NCBI RefSeq assembly: GCF_014873145.1
Contig: NZ_JADBEK010000001.1
Location: forward strand, 992,001-1,056,000
Length of the DNA: 64,000 nt
Source of the DNA: Nonomuraea angiospora
Lineage (GTDB): Bacteria; Actinomycetota; Actinomycetes; Streptosporangiales; Streptosporangiaceae
Direction: 5' to 3'
Part shown: piece after piece, positions 1 through 7,799 of the stretch
Layout of the letters: every line of letters begins with the position of its first letter
Numbering within the stretch: position 1 is the stretch's first letter
Notes under the pieces: generated by a model
Seen by the model: only the letters and a program-made list of their open reading frames with translations
The model's database searches: none
Told to the model about the DNA's origin: nothing
Translations under genes and position numbers: made by a program

Positions 1-470
1 TGCGCGCCGACCGCCAGCGCCATCGGCACCGCGGCTCTCCCGCCCGAGCCGGCGCCCAGGATCACGTCCAGGGCGCGGCAGGCGGCCATCGAGGCGGGGC
101 CCGCCGCCGTCCGTTTGAGGCCCAGGTCGTAGGCCCACACCGCACCGGCCAGCAGGCCGGCGACGGTGAGGCCGCGGCGTCCACCGGCGAGGGCGGCGGT
201 GGCCAGGCCGGCGCCGGTGAGGGCGGCGGCGACCCCGAGCGCGGCACCGGGGCGGACCCTGCCGGACGGGATCGGGCGTTCAGGACGCTCGACGGCGTCG
301 GCCTCGCGGTCGGCCCAGTCGTTGAGCGCCATGCCCGACCAGTACATCAGCACCGAGGCCACGGCCAGCCCCGGGTTCGGGCTCCGTCCCGCGGCGACCG
401 CACCCGCCATGGTGTCGCCGGGCACCGACAGCGCGGCCGGCGCGCGGACCAGCTCCAGCATCGCCCTCAC
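1..470 (-). CDS. UbiA-family prenyltransferase, EboC-like (partial, C-terminus off the left edge)
   Basis: About 156 codons are visible from a GTG at 470 that overlaps the TGA of the upstream inositol-phosphate-synthase-like gene (GTGA); an ATG at 461 is the alternative start. The N-terminal stretch LVRAPAALSVPGDTMAG is followed by NDWADREAD at residues 50-58, the NDxxDxxxD Mg-diphosphate motif of UbiA enzymes, then RPERPIPSG, which is typical of the EboC branch. Alternating hydrophobic segments fit a multi-pass membrane protein. In actinomycetes EboC genes sit in ebo metabolite-traffic clusters beside an inositol-3-phosphate-synthase homologue, exactly as here. The family assignment is firm. 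The substrate is unknown. Confidence 0.85.
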   Translation of the reverse strand, partial: MRAMLELVRAPAALSVPGDTMAGAVAAGRSPNPGLAVASVLMYWSGMALNDWADREADAVERPERPIPSGRVRPGAALGVAAALTGAGLATAALAGGRRGLTVAGLLAGAVWAYDLGLKRTAAGPASMAACRALDVILGAGSGGRAAVPMALAVGA

Positions 471-1606
471 GACAGCTCCTCGGCGAAGGCGAGCAGGCGG
501 GCGTACTGGGCAGCCAGGGCGTGTTCGCCGGCTCCCAAGGGGTTCTTGAAGAAGTAGCCGAGCTCGGGGAGCACCCCGCCCCGTCCCTTCTCGTGCGCCC
601 GCGCGACCAGCCGGGCCAGGTCCAGGATCAGAGGGGCCGCCAGCGCCGAATCGCAGCCCTGCCAGGTGAACTGCATCGCCATCCGCACGCCGAGGAAGCC
701 GTCGAAGGTCACGTGGTCCCAGGCGGTCTTCCACTCTCCCAGGTCGGCGACGTAGTCGATGTGGGTCCGCCCCTCGACGGGCTCTCCCACGACCCCGGCG
801 ACGACCTGGTCCTTGGACAGCTCCTTGCTCGACCTGGCGGCCGGATCGGCGAGCGTCGCCCCGTCCCCTCCGCCGAGCAGGTTGAGCCCCGACCAGGAGC
901 GCACCCGTAACGCCCGATCGGCGAACATGGGCGCCAGAGCGCTCTTGACCAGGGTCTCGCCGGTCTTCCCATCGCGTCCCGCGTACGGCACGCCCCGCCG
1001 GGCGGCGAGTTCCGCCAGCGCCGGCAGGGTCGGCCCGGTGGAGGGCGTGAACTCCACATAGCCGCACCCGGCCTGGAACGCCGCATAGGCGTACAGCGAA
1101 CTCGGCGGCAGGACGTCGTCCCCCGTCGCGAGCCGCTCCTCCAGATCGGCCAGCCTCTCGAACTCCGGGCGAGAATCCACCGGAGGCTCGGTCGACGACA
1201 CGTTGACGACGACCACCCGGGCCAGCCCATGCCGGGCCCGGAAGCCGGCGATGTCCCCGCTCAGGCGGGCCGCGGCCGCGGCCTGCCCGCCGTCGCCGGG
1301 GACGTGGCCCGGCCGGATCTCGGCGTCGGCGGCGTCCAGGTCCGCGGCGATCAGCCGGGGCAGGTCCGGCGGTACCACCCCCGCCCTGCTCAGCTGCTCG
1401 GCGCGTTTGCGTAAGGAGGTCTCGGTGATGTCATGGCCGCCGAAGGCCAGGCCGGCCAGCGGAACCAGGCTTCCGGGAAAGCCGGGGGACTCGCTCACGC
1501 ATCCTTGCGGGGTCGCGGCCCCCGCCCTGATGGCCGAGGCGCCCACGATGGCGGTGGTCGCCACGGATCCCCGTGCTCCGATGAGCCACACACCGAGCTT
1601 GTCCAT
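467..1606 (-). CDS. Inositol-3-phosphate synthase family protein (ebo-cluster type)
   Basis: A 379-residue protein with an N-terminal Rossmann motif LIGARGSVATT (about residues 8-18) and internal segments DGKTGETLVKSAL and WSGLNLLGGGDGATL that resemble the NAD- and substrate-binding loops of myo-inositol-1-phosphate synthases. Classical enzymes convert glucose-6-phosphate to inositol-3-phosphate. This is the shorter variant found beside eboC, so the real substrate may differ. The ATG at 1606 is preceded by a GGAG ribosome-binding site. The stop overlaps the EboC-like start, so the two are probably translationally coupled. A promoter-like TTGACC-N18-TACCAT (1671-1700, minus strand) and a palindromic operator lie upstream. 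Confidence 0.85.
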   Translation of the reverse strand: MDKLGVWLIGARGSVATTAIVGASAIRAGAATPQGCVSESPGFPGSLVPLAGLAFGGHDITETSLRKRAEQLSRAGVVPPDLPRLIAADLDAADAEIRPGHVPGDGGQAAAAARLSGDIAGFRARHGLARVVVVNVSSTEPPVDSRPEFERLADLEERLATGDDVLPPSSLYAYAAFQAGCGYVEFTPSTGPTLPALAELAARRGVPYAGRDGKTGETLVKSALAPMFADRALRVRSWSGLNLLGGGDGATLADPAARSSKELSKDQVVAGVVGEPVEGRTHIDYVADLGEWKTAWDHVTFDGFLGVRMAMQFTWQGCDSALAAPLILDLARLVARAHEKGRGGVLPELGYFFKNPLGAGEHALAAQYARLLAFAEELS

Positions 1607-1670
1607 GAAAGCTCCATCGTGTCGGGACTACCCCCGCATGCGGAAGGCATCCGGTATGTAAGTCTCCGCG

Positions 1671-1716
1671 ATGGTAAGAGCTATTTTTGTCGATGGTCAA
1701 CCATAAGCAGGCTTAT
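1671..1716 (-). promoter_or_regulatory. Promoter of the ebo-type operon with adjoining ATAAGC palindrome (site 1)
   Basis: On the minus strand, TTGACC (1695-1700) and TACCAT (1671-1676) are spaced 18 bp apart, about 65 bp from the start codon at 1606. Immediately upstream of the -35 lies ATAAGC-AG-GCTTAT (1703-1716), a perfect 6+2+6 palindrome. The palindrome is seen directly; its use as an operator is inferred from its recurrence at two further promoters. Confidence 0.55.
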
Positions 1717-1858
1717 CGTCGTCTTTTTATCCGCTGCTTGCGGTCATCACCGCTCGGTCCACCGCCTCGGGCGTCAGCAGGTCCTGGAACGCCCATCCCG
1801 AGCTCCGCCGTCTTTCGCGATCTCCGCGCAATTATGTCGCACCGAGGGCCGCTTTTGC

Positions 1859-1887
1859 TTGACCGTCGACATAAGCCCGCTTAGCAT
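1859..1887 (+). promoter_or_regulatory. Promoter of the sugar ABC operon with operator in the spacer (site 2)
   Basis: TTGACC (1859-1864), a 17-bp spacer and TAGCAT (1882-1887) form a consensus-like sigma-70 promoter. ATAAGC-CC-GCTTAG (1871-1884), one mismatch from the palindrome at site 1, fills the spacer and enters the -10. This is a textbook repressor position. A further half-site ATAAGCCC lies at 1905-1912. Confidence 0.65.
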
Positions 1888-1960
1888 CCCGCACCATGAG
1901 GGAGATAAGCCCGAAACTTGCCGATGGCCCCAGGCTCACCCTCATGGTGGGAGAAGCGGG

Positions 1961-3400
1961 GTGCTGAGCATGCGTGGCATCGGCAAGAGCTTCCTGGGCG
2001 TACGGGTGTTGTCCGGAGTGGAGCTGGACGTGGCGGCCGGCGAGGTGCATGCCGTCGTCGGTGAGAACGGAGCGGGCAAGTCCACCCTGATGAAGATCAT
2101 CTGCGGGGTGCATGCGCCGGACGAGGGCACTGTCGAGATCGACGGTCGGCCGGTTTCCTTCGGCCACCCCCTGGACGCACAACGCTCCGGTATCGCGATC
2201 ATCTACCAGGAGTTCAACCTGCTGCCCGAGCGCACCGTCGCCGAGAACGTCTTCCTCGGGCGCGAGCCCGTCCGGCGCGGCCTGGTCGATCGGGCCGCGA
2301 TGGAGCAGGCGACCGCGCGGCTTCTCGATGAGCTCGGCGAGCACTCCTTCGGCCCCCGCGACGCGGTCAGGCGCTTGTCGGTGGCCCAGCAGCAGGTCGT
2401 GGAGATCGTCAAGGCGCTGTCGGTGAACGCCCGGCTCGTCGTCATGGACGAGCCCAGCGCGGCGCTCGCCGAGCACGAGGTCGAGCTGCTCTACCGGCTG
2501 ATCGGGCGGCTGCGGGAACGTGGCGTCGCCGTCGTGTACATCTCCCACCGTCTGCGCGAGGTGTTCGACCTGGCCGACCGGGTCACCGTCCTGAAGGACG
2601 GCAAGCTCGTCACGACGGTCCCGATCGGCGAGGTGTCCTCCGACGAGCTGATCCGCCTGATGGTGGGCCGCGATCTCGGCACCTACTTCCCGCCCCGCTC
2701 GACCGCGACCGGTGAGGTACGGCTCAGCCTGCGCCGAGCGGGCAACCACAAGCTGCGCGACATCGATCTGGAGCTGCGGGCCGGACAGATCGTCGGCATC
2801 GCGGGCCTGCAGGGAGCCGGCCGGTCGGAACTCGCCAAAGCGATCTTCGGTGCGGAGCCGTTCACCACCGGCGAGATGACCCCGTCGCGCCCCCGCTCGG
2901 TCCGGGAGGGCGTGGCCATGGGCATCGGGCTGGTGAGCGAGGACCGCAAGGCCGAAGGGCTCGCGCTGCGCCAGTCGGTGCGTGACAACGCCCTGCTGGT
3001 GGCCCGCGCGGTGGGTGCCAAGGGCCGCGACGGCGTCGCCGGCCTGCTCGATCGGGTACGCCTGTCGCCTGCGCGCCAGGAACAGGAGGTCCGCTACCTG
3101 TCCGGAGGCAACCAGCAGAAAGTCGTGCTCGCCAAGTGGATGACGATGGCGCCGCGGGTGCTGCTGTTCGACGAACCGACCAGGGGTGTCGACGTCGGGG
3201 CCAAGGCCGCGATCCATGACCTGATGCGCGAGCTCGCCGATGACGGCATGGCCATCATGATGATCTCTTCTGAGCTGCCCGAGCTCATCGGTATGAGTGA
3301 TCGCGTCGTCGTCCTGCGCGATGGCCGCGTCGCGGGGGCGCTGCCGGCCGGGGCCTCGGAGGAGGCCGTCATGCGCCTGGCCGCGGGAGAGGTGGCCTGA
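1961..3400 (+). CDS. Sugar ABC transporter, two-domain ATPase (RbsA/XylG-like)
   Basis: A 479-residue cytoplasmic ATPase with two nucleotide-binding domains, as in ribose/xylose-type importers. Domain 1 has Walker A GENGAGKST (residues 34-42), an atypical signature LSVAQQQ and Walker B LVVMDEPSAAL. Domain 2 has a degenerate Walker A GLQGAGRSEL, signature LSGGNQQKV near residue 380 and VLLFDEPTRGVD. Only the first site looks fully competent for ATP hydrolysis, which is usual for the family. The frame is open much further upstream, but the GTG at 1961 follows GGGAGAA and gives the family length; the ATG at 1970 is the alternative. The stop abuts the next gene (TGAATG). Confidence 0.93.
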   Translation: MLSMRGIGKSFLGVRVLSGVELDVAAGEVHAVVGENGAGKSTLMKIICGVHAPDEGTVEIDGRPVSFGHPLDAQRSGIAIIYQEFNLLPERTVAENVFLGREPVRRGLVDRAAMEQATARLLDELGEHSFGPRDAVRRLSVAQQQVVEIVKALSVNARLVVMDEPSAALAEHEVELLYRLIGRLRERGVAVVYISHRLREVFDLADRVTVLKDGKLVTTVPIGEVSSDELIRLMVGRDLGTYFPPRSTATGEVRLSLRRAGNHKLRDIDLELRAGQIVGIAGLQGAGRSELAKAIFGAEPFTTGEMTPSRPRSVREGVAMGIGLVSEDRKAEGLALRQSVRDNALLVARAVGAKGRDGVAGLLDRVRLSPARQEQEVRYLSGGNQQKVVLAKWMTMAPRVLLFDEPTRGVDVGAKAAIHDLMRELADDGMAIMMISSELPELIGMSDRVVVLRDGRVAGALPAGASEEAVMRLAAGEVA

Positions 3401-4414
3401 ATGGACACCCTGTCACGCAGTCGCCGTCCCGCCCTCGGCGGCGAGGCGCACGGTGGCCTGGCGGCCCGGTTACGTGAGCCCACGCACGTGGTGTTCCTGG
3501 CGCTGTTCGGCCTGGTCGCGGTCGGCTGGGTCCTCGTCGCGCTCGACGGCGGCCAGTTCCTGACCATGGAGAGCGTCGTCGGGATCCAGCAGCGTTCGGC
3601 GGCTCTCGGCATCGTGGCGGTCGGGCAGACGCTGGCGATCCTGGCCGGGTCGCTCGATTTGTCCGTGGCGTACCTGATCAGCCTGACCTCGCTGATCGCG
3701 GCGGAGATCATGGCGGGCCAGGACGGCAACATCGTGCCGGCCATCGCCGCGGTGCTGGCCGTCAGCGCGCTGGTGGGGCTGGTCAATGGGCTGGTCATCA
3801 CCAGGCTCCGGGTGCACGCCTTCATCGCCACACTCGGCGTCGCCCTCATTATCAGGGGCGTGGTCGACCATCTGTACGACGGCCCGGCCGGTAAGGTGCC
3901 CGAGTCGTTCCAGATCCTCGGCTACTCCCGGATCGGGCCGATCCCCGTCTCCGCCCTGCTGTGGGCGGGCGTGGCCGTCGTGGCCTGGTTCCTGCTGAGC
4001 AGGACCCGGCTGGGCTACCGCATCTACGCCGTCGGCGGCAACGAGGAGGTCGCCCGGCTGTCCGGGATCCGCACGGGCCGGGTCATCGTGCTCACGCATG
4101 TGCTCTGCTCCGTCTGCGCCGGCGTCGCGGGTCTGCTGCTGGCCAGCCGGCTCGGCGCCGGCGCGCCCACGGTCGGCACCGATGGCGGCTACGACCTGGA
4201 GTCCATCGCCGCGGTCGTGCTCGGCGGGACCGCGCTGGCCGGCGGCAAGGGCGGCGTCGCCGGGACGGTGGGCGGGGTCCTGCTGCTGGCCGTCCTGGAC
4301 ACCATCTTCAACCAGCTTGAGGTCAACTCTTTCGTCAAGGACGTGGTCCGCGGCGTGGTCATCGTCATCGCGGTGGCCGTCTACGCCCGGCGTATCAAGG
4401 GACGGTCGGCATGA
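3401..4414 (+). CDS. Sugar ABC transporter permease (RbsC-like), first
   Basis: A 337-residue polytopic membrane protein of the BPD_transp_2 class. It contains SLDLSVAYLISL, the counterpart of the (G/S)xDLSVGS motif in ribose-type permeases, and the conserved C-terminal stretch AAVVLGGTALAGGKGG. The ATG begins directly after the ATPase stop, and the end overlaps the next permease start by four bases (ATGA). With its partner it would form the heterodimeric channel. A predicted 45-residue hydrophilic N-terminus precedes the first membrane segment. Confidence 0.92.
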   Translation: MDTLSRSRRPALGGEAHGGLAARLREPTHVVFLALFGLVAVGWVLVALDGGQFLTMESVVGIQQRSAALGIVAVGQTLAILAGSLDLSVAYLISLTSLIAAEIMAGQDGNIVPAIAAVLAVSALVGLVNGLVITRLRVHAFIATLGVALIIRGVVDHLYDGPAGKVPESFQILGYSRIGPIPVSALLWAGVAVVAWFLLSRTRLGYRIYAVGGNEEVARLSGIRTGRVIVLTHVLCSVCAGVAGLLLASRLGAGAPTVGTDGGYDLESIAAVVLGGTALAGGKGGVAGTVGGVLLLAVLDTIFNQLEVNSFVKDVVRGVVIVIAVAVYARRIKGRSA

Positions 4415-5361
4415 AGCGGGCACTTCCCATCCTCGTGGTCCTGCTGGTGCTGCTGGCCGCGATCGCGGTCGCCAACCCTCTCTTCCTGGAGCCCGCCGGG
4501 TTCCTGGCGTTCCTCAAACGGGCCGCGCCGCTGGTGATCCTGGCGGCGGGACAGTATTTCGTCATCGTCTGCGGCGAGTTCGACCTGTCGGTCGGCTCGC
4601 TGGTGACGGCCGAAGTGGTGATCGCCGCGCGGCTCATCGACGGCGACGATGCGGCGACCTGGCCGGTCATCGCCCTGCTGATCGTCGCCGGGCTGCTGGT
4701 CGGGCTGGTCAACGGCGTGGTCACCACCAAGCTGCGGGTGCCGTCGTTCATCGTGACGCTCGGCATGCTGCTCATCCTGTCCGGAGCGGTGTTCTTGTGG
4801 ACCGGCGGCGCGCCGCGCGGCGCCCTGTCGGAGGGCTTTCGGGCCTTCGGCCGCGGCGGTCTCGGGCCGGTGCCGTGGTCGGTGCTGATCCTGCTGGCCA
4901 TGGGGGCGGCGGCGATCTGGCTCATGCGCGCCGATTTCGGCAAAACGCTGATGGCCACCGGCGACAACGAGCGTGCCGCGGCCCTGTCCGGGGTCCGGGT
5001 CGACCGGGCCAAGATCTTCGCCTTCATGCTGTCCGGTCTGGCCGCCGCCGTCGCGGCGATCCTGCTCGGCGGTTTCGCCGGGGTCTCGGCGCAGGTGGGT
5101 CAGGGGCTGGAGTTCTCGGCCATCACCGCGGTCGTGCTCGGCGGCGTGGTGCTCGGCGGCGGGCGCGGCTCCGTGCTGGCCGCCATGGCCGGCGCCTTCA
5201 CCCTGGAGGCGCTGTTCACGCTGCTCAACCTGTATGGGATCTCCGGAGCGCTGGAGTTCACCGTGCAGGGCGTCATCATCATCGCCGCGGTCGCGGCGGG
5301 AGCCATCCGACTTCCCCGGAAGTTCACCCCCCGAAGAGGAGACGCACATGCCGCGTCATAA
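4411..5361 (+). CDS. Sugar ABC transporter permease (RbsC-like), second
   Basis: A 316-residue multi-pass permease with EFDLSVGSLV near residue 55 and VVLGGVVLGGGRGS near the C-terminus, the signatures of ribose/xylose-family channels. The start ATG overlaps the previous stop (ATGA at 4411). Two non-identical permeases in tandem imply a heterodimeric translocation pore. The 3' end overlaps the start of the binding-protein gene by 14 bases, so the four transport genes are one translationally coupled unit. Confidence 0.92.
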   Translation: MKRALPILVVLLVLLAAIAVANPLFLEPAGFLAFLKRAAPLVILAAGQYFVIVCGEFDLSVGSLVTAEVVIAARLIDGDDAATWPVIALLIVAGLLVGLVNGVVTTKLRVPSFIVTLGMLLILSGAVFLWTGGAPRGALSEGFRAFGRGGLGPVPWSVLILLAMGAAAIWLMRADFGKTLMATGDNERAAALSGVRVDRAKIFAFMLSGLAAAVAAILLGGFAGVSAQVGQGLEFSAITAVVLGGVVLGGGRGSVLAAMAGAFTLEALFTLLNLYGISGALEFTVQGVIIIAAVAAGAIRLPRKFTPRRGDAHAAS

Positions 5362-6568
5362 GGCCACAGCCGCGGTATTCGCCGCGCTGGTCCTCGCCGG
5401 CTGCACCACCGACAAGCCGGCAGCCACGACTCAACCCGCCGCTTCCGCCCCGAACGCCACTCAGAGTGCCCAAGGCTCGGGCTCGGGCTCGGGCACGGGC
5501 GCGCAGTCGAAGTTCTTCGTGCAGGCGGACTTCGACGCCCAGCTGGCCATGCGCACCCAGACCCCGCAGGGTCCCTCCGACAAGCCGTGGGAGCAGGCCA
5601 TCGCCCCGCAGATGACCGGCACGGCCAAGTACAAGAAGGACGGGCCATACCACCTGTGCTTCTCCAACGCGGCGGTCAACAACCCGTGGCGCCAGGTCGG
5701 GTGGAAGACGATGCAGGCCGAGGCCGGCCTGCACAAGGAGATCACGAAGTTCACCGCGCTGGATGCCGAGGGCAAGGACGACAAGCAGATCTCCGACATC
5801 GCCGAGTTGCAGGCCAAGGGCTGCGACGCGCTGATCGTCTCGCCGAACACCACGGCCACGCTCACCCCGGCCGTGACGGCCGCGTGCGGGAAGGTGCCGG
5901 TGATCGTGTTCGATCGGGGCGTGCAGACCGACTGCCCGGTGACGTTCATCAAGCCGATCGGCGGCTACGCCTTCGGCGCCGACGCCGCCGAGTTCCTGGT
6001 CGAGAAGGTGCCGGCCGGCGGGAAGGTGCTGGCGCTGCGCATCCTGCCCGGCGTGGACGTGCTGGAGACCCGCTGGTCGGCGGCGAAGGTGGTGTTCGAC
6101 AAGAGCAAGGTCCAGGTGGCGGGGGTGGAGTTCACCGACGGCGACGCCGCCAAGACCAAGAGCATCGTCAGCGACTACATCCAGCGGTACGGCAAGATCG
6201 ACGGCGTCTGGATGGACGCCGGAGCGACGGCGGTGGCCGCGATCGAGGCGTTCGAGGACGCGGGCGTGCCGGTGCCGCCGATCAACGGCGAGGACCAGCA
6301 GGACTTCCTGCAGAAGTGGAAGGATGCGGGCCTCACCGCCGTCGCGCCCACCTATCCGACCTACCAGTGGCGCACCCCGATCATCGCCGCGCTGAAGATC
6401 CTCAAGGGCGAGGAGGTGCCCAAGATGTGGAACCTGCCGCAGCCGAAGGTCACCTCGGAGAACCTGTCGACCTACCTCAAGCCCAACATGCCGCCGCTGC
6501 ACTACGCGCTGTGCGGCTGCGAAACCCTGCCCGGGTTCCCCGAGAACTGGGGCGGGAAGAAGAGCTGA
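5348..6568 (+). CDS. Sugar ABC transporter substrate-binding lipoprotein
   Basis: A 406-residue secreted lipoprotein. The signal peptide ends in the lipobox VLAGC (Cys about residue 19) and is followed by a Q/S/G-rich tether (QGSGSGSGTGAQ). The body resembles periplasmic binding protein family 4 (ribose-type), with LCFSNAAVNNPWRQ at the first ligand-binding strand and CDALIVSPNTT further on. The ATG at 5348 follows GAGGAG and lies inside the preceding permease gene. Ketoses, pentoses or a deoxy sugar are possible ligands; the downstream ketose-epimerase-like gene favours a ketose or oxidised sugar. The stop codon lies inside a 23-bp imperfect direct repeat (6559-6581 and 6594-6616). Confidence 0.9.
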   Translation: MPRHKATAAVFAALVLAGCTTDKPAATTQPAASAPNATQSAQGSGSGSGTGAQSKFFVQADFDAQLAMRTQTPQGPSDKPWEQAIAPQMTGTAKYKKDGPYHLCFSNAAVNNPWRQVGWKTMQAEAGLHKEITKFTALDAEGKDDKQISDIAELQAKGCDALIVSPNTTATLTPAVTAACGKVPVIVFDRGVQTDCPVTFIKPIGGYAFGADAAEFLVEKVPAGGKVLALRILPGVDVLETRWSAAKVVFDKSKVQVAGVEFTDGDAAKTKSIVSDYIQRYGKIDGVWMDAGATAVAAIEAFEDAGVPVPPINGEDQQDFLQKWKDAGLTAVAPTYPTYQWRTPIIAALKILKGEEVPKMWNLPQPKVTSENLSTYLKPNMPPLHYALCGCETLPGFPENWGGKKS

Positions 6569-6616
6569 CCGGTTCCTCGCGAGAACCCACGGCGAAGAGC
6601 TGACCGGCTCCTTGCG
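6559..6616 (+). repeat. 23-bp imperfect direct repeat spanning the binding-protein stop codon
   Basis: GAAGAGCTGACCGG-type units at 6559-6581 and 6594-6616 match at 21 of 23 positions with a 36-bp offset. The first unit contains the real TGA. The second reproduces the same Ser-stop context in the spacer before the epimerase gene. It looks like a short tandem duplication at the 3' end of the gene. Confidence 0.7.
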
Positions 6617-6637
6617 CCCATTCGACGACGAAGAGGG

Positions 6638-7477
6638 ATGCCATTGTTCTCCATCGGCGTGAACACCTGGGTCTGGGTCTCCCCGCTGACCGACCACGAC
6701 CTGGCGCGGCTCGCGCCCCGCATCGCCGGGTGGGGCTTCGACGTCATCGAACTGCCCGTCGAGCAGCCCGGCGACTGGAACCCGGACAAGGCCGCGACGG
6801 TGCTGGCCGAGCACGGGCTGGCCGCCTCCGTGGTGCTGGTCATGCCGCCCGGGCGCGAGCTCGTGGCCGCCTCCCCACAAACCGTCCGCGACACCCAGGA
6901 CTATCTGCGGCACTGCGTCGACGTGGCAGCGACCGTCGGCTCCCCCGTGATCGGGGGGCCGGCCTACACCTCCGTCGGCCGCACCTGGCGGCTGTCACCC
7001 GACGAGCGCCGCGCCGCCTACGCCGAACTGCGCGAAAACCTGCGGCCCGTCCTGGACCACGCGGCCGAGCGCGGGATCAAGCTCGCGGTCGAACCGCTCA
7101 ACCGATACGAGACCAGCCTCATCAACACCGTCGAACAAGCACTGGAGGCGCTGCCCGAAGACTGCCACCTGGCACTCGACACCTACCACATGAACATCGA
7201 GGAGAAAGACCCCGCCCAGGCGGCCCGGGCCGCGGCCGGCCGGATCGCGCACGTGCAGGTGTGCGGCACCGACCGCGGCACCCCAGGCGCCGACCGCTTC
7301 GACTGGCCCGGCTTCACCCAAGCGCTGCACGACGCCGGCTATGACGGGCCGCTCGTCATCGAGTCGTTCACCGCGCACAACCAGACCATCGCCACCGCGG
7401 CCTCCATCTGGCGGCCCCTCGCGCAGAGCCAGGACGCGCTCGCCGTGGACGGCCTCGCCTACCTGCGCACCCTCTGA
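6638..7477 (+). CDS. Sugar phosphate isomerase/epimerase, ketose 3-epimerase-like
   Basis: A 279-residue TIM barrel of the AP-endonuclease-2 superfamily. The segment EPLNRYETSLINT closely resembles the EPLNRxET(x)xxNT segment of D-psicose/D-tagatose 3-epimerases. Metal ligands are expected at the Glu of EPLNR (about 151), the Asp of LALDTYHM (about 181), the His of IAHVQVCG (about 205) and the Glu of VIESFT (about 241). It would interconvert ketohexose C3 epimers or isomerise a 3-keto sugar with Mn or Co. The ATG at 6638 follows AGAGGG, 69 bp after the binding-protein gene, so it is probably the last gene of the transport operon. The exact substrate cannot be read. Confidence 0.85.
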   Translation: MPLFSIGVNTWVWVSPLTDHDLARLAPRIAGWGFDVIELPVEQPGDWNPDKAATVLAEHGLAASVVLVMPPGRELVAASPQTVRDTQDYLRHCVDVAATVGSPVIGGPAYTSVGRTWRLSPDERRAAYAELRENLRPVLDHAAERGIKLAVEPLNRYETSLINTVEQALEALPEDCHLALDTYHMNIEEKDPAQAARAAAGRIAHVQVCGTDRGTPGADRFDWPGFTQALHDAGYDGPLVIESFTAHNQTIATAASIWRPLAQSQDALAVDGLAYLRTL

Positions 7478-7636
7478 TCAAGGTGGTGCTTGAAAGTTTC
7501 ATACTTATTGACGGCCTTTTTCTAGTATCGGTGAGACAGCGTGGCACCGCCGACGCCGCCTACACCTGCAGATTTCCAGTAAAGGCAGCAGGATCCTGGC
7601 CCGGCAGAAGCAAAAAGGCGGGCGTGGATTCGCTGG

Positions 7637-7675
7637 ATAAGCATGCTTGACACTAAGTTTGGCCCGACCTATTTT
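7637..7675 (+). promoter_or_regulatory. Strong promoter of the ThuA multidomain gene with overlapping operator (site 4)
   Basis: TTGACA (7647-7652), a 17-bp spacer and TATTTT (7670-7675) make an almost ideal sigma-70 promoter 125 bp upstream of the ThuA gene. ATAAGC-AT-GCTTGA (7637-7650) overlaps the -35 and matches the palindrome at the ABC and ebo promoters. A separate GAAAGTTTC palindrome at 7492-7500 lies just after the epimerase gene. The remaining roughly 300 bp of this gap hold no gene I can support. Confidence 0.65.
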
Positions 7676-7799
7676 CGTTCCGAATCGATTCGATATCTGT
7701 CGCATGGTCAGGCCCCGCCGCCCGGATCGATGGGTGGGCCACTGCTGCTTCCCGCCCTTCAACTCCGACCGTAGCCGGTAACCCCCCAGGAGATCCTTC

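Noticed and set aside
1433..1960. Upstream extension of the sugar ABC ATPase to 1433
   Set aside because: The extension would cover the promoter, operators and the opposite-strand gene and adds no family sequence; the GTG at 1961 has a ribosome-binding site.
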